The position numbers were made by a program, and so were the translations under genes. 64,000 nucleotides of DNA. Source: an uncultured Ruminococcus sp. (GTDB lineage Bacteria; Bacillota; Clostridia; Oscillospirales; Ruminococcaceae). Shown here piece by piece: positions 61,916 to 64,000 of the stretch; position 1 is the first letter of the stretch, and each line of letters begins with the position of its first letter. The notes below the pieces were generated by a model. It made no database searches, was not told where the DNA came from, and was given only the letters and a program-made list of their open reading frames with translations. The stretch lies in the NCBI GenBank assembly GCA_902762785.1, contig CACWPL010000024.1, positions 1 to 64,000 of the forward strand. The letters are read 5' to 3'.

Positions 61916-61992
61916 GGTAGATTACCTCCTTAAATCGTTCGCTGGGAGTCATGTGTTTCAAATAAATACAAAAGCGATGCCATTGCAGACGG

Positions 61993-62424
61993 TCAAGCCT
62001 CCATATCGCGGATCAGATCCACGCGTCTCTGGTGGCGGCCGCCCTCAAAGCCGGTCTCGAGGAAGATGTCCACGAGCTCGAGCGCGAGGCCCTGGCCGAT
62101 GACGCGCTCGCCCATGCAGAGGATGTTCGCGTCATTGTGGAGACGGGTGTAGCGGGTCGAGAAGCAGTCGCTGCAAACGGCCGCGCGGATGCCCGGCACC
62201 TTGTTGGCGGCGATGCTCATGCCGATGCCCGTGCCGCAAAGCAGGATGCCCCGTTCGCACGCGCCGCTCGTGATCTTCTCCGCGACGGCCTTCGCCATCA
62301 CGGGATAGTCGCACGGCTCTCCGTCCGTGCCGAGGTCGATGTATTCGATGCCTTTTTCGTCTAAATGCGTCATGACGGCCTTTTTCAAGTTCACTGCCGC
62401 ATGGTCACAGCCGATCGCGATCAT
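61993..62424 (-). CDS. rpiB: Ribose-5-phosphate isomerase B
   Basis: 143 residues. IAIGCDHAAVNLKKAV at the start, GILLCGTGIGMSIAANKVPGIRAAVCSD in the middle (catalytic Cys in CGTGIG) and the conserved SARxHNDAN-like TRLHNDANIL. Interconverts ribulose-5-P and ribose-5-P in the pentose phosphate pathway. RBS CAAGGAGTAGAAGAT. Confidence 0.95.
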   Translation of the reverse strand: MIAIGCDHAAVNLKKAVMTHLDEKGIEYIDLGTDGEPCDYPVMAKAVAEKITSGACERGILLCGTGIGMSIAANKVPGIRAAVCSDCFSTRYTRLHNDANILCMGERVIGQGLALELVDIFLETGFEGGRHQRRVDLIRDMEA

Positions 62425-62462
62425 ATCTTCTACTCCTTGTCCAATAGTGTTCGGACGGCGCT

Positions 62463-63119
62463 TTAGCCGCCCTTTTTCGTGATGTTCACGGCTTGCAGAT
62501 AGCTGGCCGTCAGGTCCTGCGGCGCACCGGGCGTCATTTTGGCCGCCGCCGTGCAGACGCCTGCCGCCGTGGGCAGACGCAGCGCCGCGGGCACGGTCTC
62601 GAGCGTCGTGCCGCCGGTGTACTGCCGCATCAGCTCCTGTGCCCCATCGCCCACGAGCAGGACGCGGTCATACGGCGCGAGCAGCTCCGTCAGGGCGGGG
62701 AGCGTCAGGAGCGCGTCCTCGGTGACACGGTCTCCCCGGAACAGTGCCGCATAGAACAGCTCCGCACGCGCGTGCATGATGCCAAGGACGGGCACATCGC
62801 CCGTGAGCATCGCCGCGGCGGCCGCGAGCGTCGAAACGCCGATGCACGGGGTCTCCCGCACCATCGCCATGCCCTGTACGGCGGCGATGCCGATGCGCAG
62901 TCCCGTGTACGATCCCGGCCCCACGGACACGGCGTAGCAGTCGATGTCCGCCGCCGCGAGGCCGCACCCCGCGAGCATGTCCTGCACCATCGGCAGGATC
63001 ACCTGCGAATGGCCGCGCTCCGTGTAGAGCGTGCGGGAGGCCAGGAGCAGGTCGCGCTCCGTGTCGAGGACGGCCGCCGAGGCGACCTTCCCGGAGGTGT
63101 CAAGTCCCAATATCCGCAA
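62463..63119 (-). CDS. tsaB: tRNA threonylcarbamoyladenosine protein TsaB
   Basis: 218 residues. I place the start at TTG 63119 because it gives MRILGLDTSG, the usual TsaB opening, at 9 bases after AAGGAG. The ATG at 63128 lies directly against that SD with no spacing. ASKHA fold; SVGPGSYTGLRIG is the family signature. TsaB pairs with TsaD and, with TsaE, makes t6A37 in ANN-decoding tRNAs. Overlaps tsaE by 20 bases. tsaD is not in the window. Confidence 0.92.
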   Translation of the reverse strand: MRILGLDTSGKVASAAVLDTERDLLLASRTLYTERGHSQVILPMVQDMLAGCGLAAADIDCYAVSVGPGSYTGLRIGIAAVQGMAMVRETPCIGVSTLAAAAAMLTGDVPVLGIMHARAELFYAALFRGDRVTEDALLTLPALTELLAPYDRVLLVGDGAQELMRQYTGGTTLETVPAALRLPTAAGVCTAAAKMTPGAPQDLTASYLQAVNITKKGG

Positions 63120-63546
63120 AACGGGCATCTCCTTTCAGTGTGATACGGCGCTCGTCGTCTCCCGTGCGCGTGAGCGTGAGGACGATGGTCTCGGGCGGGA
63201 GGGCGTCGGCGATGTTCTCCGACCACTCGACCGCGAAGACGCAGTCCTGCTGGGGATAGTCATACCAGCCGGTCGTCTCCAGCTCCTCGGCACCGTCGAT
63301 GCGGTACATGTCGAAATGGATGAGCCGCGGCGGGTCGCCATAGGCATTGACGAGCGCGAAGGTCGGCGAGGTCACGAGGTCGTCGAGCCCCATCCCGAGG
63401 GCGATGCCGCGGGTGAAGGTCGTCTTCCCGGCGCCGAGGTCGCCCCGGTAGGCGAGGATGTCGCCCGGCCGGAGGCGCGCCCCGATCTTGCGGGCGAGCG
63501 CGATGGTCTCCTCCGGCGAGGCGGTCTCCCAAGTGTAGTCGGTCAT
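63100..63546 (-). CDS. tsaE: tRNA threonylcarbamoyladenosine ATPase TsaE
   Basis: 148 residues. P-loop GDLGAGKTTFTRGI, TSPTFALVNAYG switch-like segment, HFDMYRIDGAEEL and AVEWSENIADALP are the TsaE pattern. ATPase that resets the TsaB-TsaD complex during t6A synthesis. ATG overlaps the fhs stop (TGATG). Confidence 0.95.
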   Translation of the reverse strand: MTDYTWETASPEETIALARKIGARLRPGDILAYRGDLGAGKTTFTRGIALGMGLDDLVTSPTFALVNAYGDPPRLIHFDMYRIDGAEELETTGWYDYPQQDCVFAVEWSENIADALPPETIVLTLTRTGDDERRITLKGDARFADIGT

Positions 63547-64000
63547 CAGAACAGTCCCTTGATGCTGCCGTTGTTGTCGCAGTCGATGCTGTTGGCGGCG
63601 GGCTTCTTGGGCAGACCGGGCATCGTCATGATGTCGCCCGTCAGCACGACCACGAACCCGGCACCTGCCGAGAGCCGCACGTCGCGGACGGTGATCTGGA
63701 AGTTCTCGGGCTTGCCGAGCGCCTTGGGGTCGTCCGAGAGGGAATACTGCGTCTTGGCGATGCAGACGGGCAGACCGCCGTAGCCGAGCGCCTCGATCTC
63801 CGCGAGGGCCTTGGCGGCCTGCGGGAGGAACTTCACGCCGTCCGCGCGGTAGATCTCCTTGGCGATCGTCTCGACCTTCTTGGCGATGCTCTGGTCGAGG
63901 CGGTAGAGCGGACGGAACTGCTCGCCGCCCTCCTCGGTCATGGCGATGGTGTCCACGACCTTCTGGGCGAGGTCCATGCCGCCCTCGCCGCCCTTGGCGA
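63546..64000 (-). CDS. fhs: Formate-tetrahydrofolate ligase, C-terminal part (5' end outside window)
   Basis: The last 150 residues are present and the gene continues beyond base 64000. The C-terminal signature is clear: ADGVKFLPQAAKALAEIE, VCIAKTQYSLSDDPKALG, ITVRDVRLSAGAGFVVVLTG and MTMPGLPKKPAANSID. The enzyme makes 10-formyl-THF from formate, ATP and THF, feeding purine synthesis and C1 metabolism (or an acetogenic branch). Heads the run fhs-tsaE-tsaB-rpiB-upp-LRR. Confidence 0.95.
   Translation of the reverse strand, partial: AKGGEGGMDLAQKVVDTIAMTEEGGEQFRPLYRLDQSIAKKVETIAKEIYRADGVKFLPQAAKALAEIEALGYGGLPVCIAKTQYSLSDDPKALGKPENFQITVRDVRLSAGAGFVVVLTGDIMTMPGLPKKPAANSIDCDNNGSIKGLF

Overview
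The window looks like chromosome from a high-GC, low-oxygen Gram-positive of the Ruminococcaceae/Oscillospiraceae type. The evidence is a dockerin protein next to a sortase-anchored cohesin, a second dockerin on a leucine-rich-repeat protein, a T-box and a SAM-I riboswitch, gerA-type spore germination genes, meso-diaminopimelate dehydrogenase, GTP-dependent PEP carboxykinase, Rex, and formate-tetrahydrofolate ligase. Species cannot be fixed from the sequence. I saw no rRNA, tRNA, CRISPR array, transposase or phage genes.

0-2 kb: the 3' end of a dockerin protein and a cell-wall-anchored single-cohesin protein (scaffoldin/ScaE-like). 2-7.6 kb, minus strand: a compact operon of aconitase, four small or accessory genes (one a bacterial PARG-like protein), isocitrate dehydrogenase and the NADH sensor Rex. 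This is the oxidative arm toward 2-oxoglutarate coupled to redox sensing. 7.6-11 kb: an XRE regulator, a possible tiny RNA, a small membrane protein and T-box-controlled thrS. 11-15 kb: an alpha-xylosidase operon. 15-21 kb: a secreted C39-type cysteine peptidase with cell-wall-binding-like repeats, a UDP-sugar pyrophosphorylase, and HAD and alpha/beta hydrolases. 21-30 kb: a SulP transporter, an AT-richer orphan, an EAL/degenerate-GGDEF protein, a hemolysin III protein, DUF4272, phosphofructokinase, a TerB-like protein and a Thr-rich lipoprotein.

30.6-34.5 kb: a candidate small RNA, then a gerAA-gerAB-gerAC operon behind a sigma-G-like promoter, with a tandem ~50-bp repeat between gerAB and gerAC. 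34.5-46 kb, minus strand: a hydrolase, an acetyltransferase, a zinc-ribbon/SEL1-like protein, Ddh, an ECF sigma factor with a very large putative membrane anti-sigma/sensor, PckG and a DRE-TIM aldolase-family protein, separated by hairpin-rich intergenic elements. 46-54 kb: a CmpB-type membrane protein, an Asp/Glu-rich membrane protein, a secreted LRR-dockerin protein, an unknown gene pair and a lipoprotein. 54-59.7 kb: MscL, a zinc-ribbon Met/Pro/Gln repeat protein, a VanY-type carboxypeptidase, and SAM-riboswitch-controlled metK. 59.7-64 kb, minus strand: a likely operon fhs-tsaE-tsaB-rpiB-upp-LRR.

Promoters are unusually uniform: TTGACA-like -35, 17-nt spacer, and usually TGTGC/TGTGG directly before the -10. 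No intact defence system or mobile island is visible. The least explained items are the large ECF partner with its duplicated extracellular module, the Met/Pro/Gln repeat protein, the orphan at 23.1 kb, the two short promoter-terminator units, and the inverted-repeat element at 44.6 kb.
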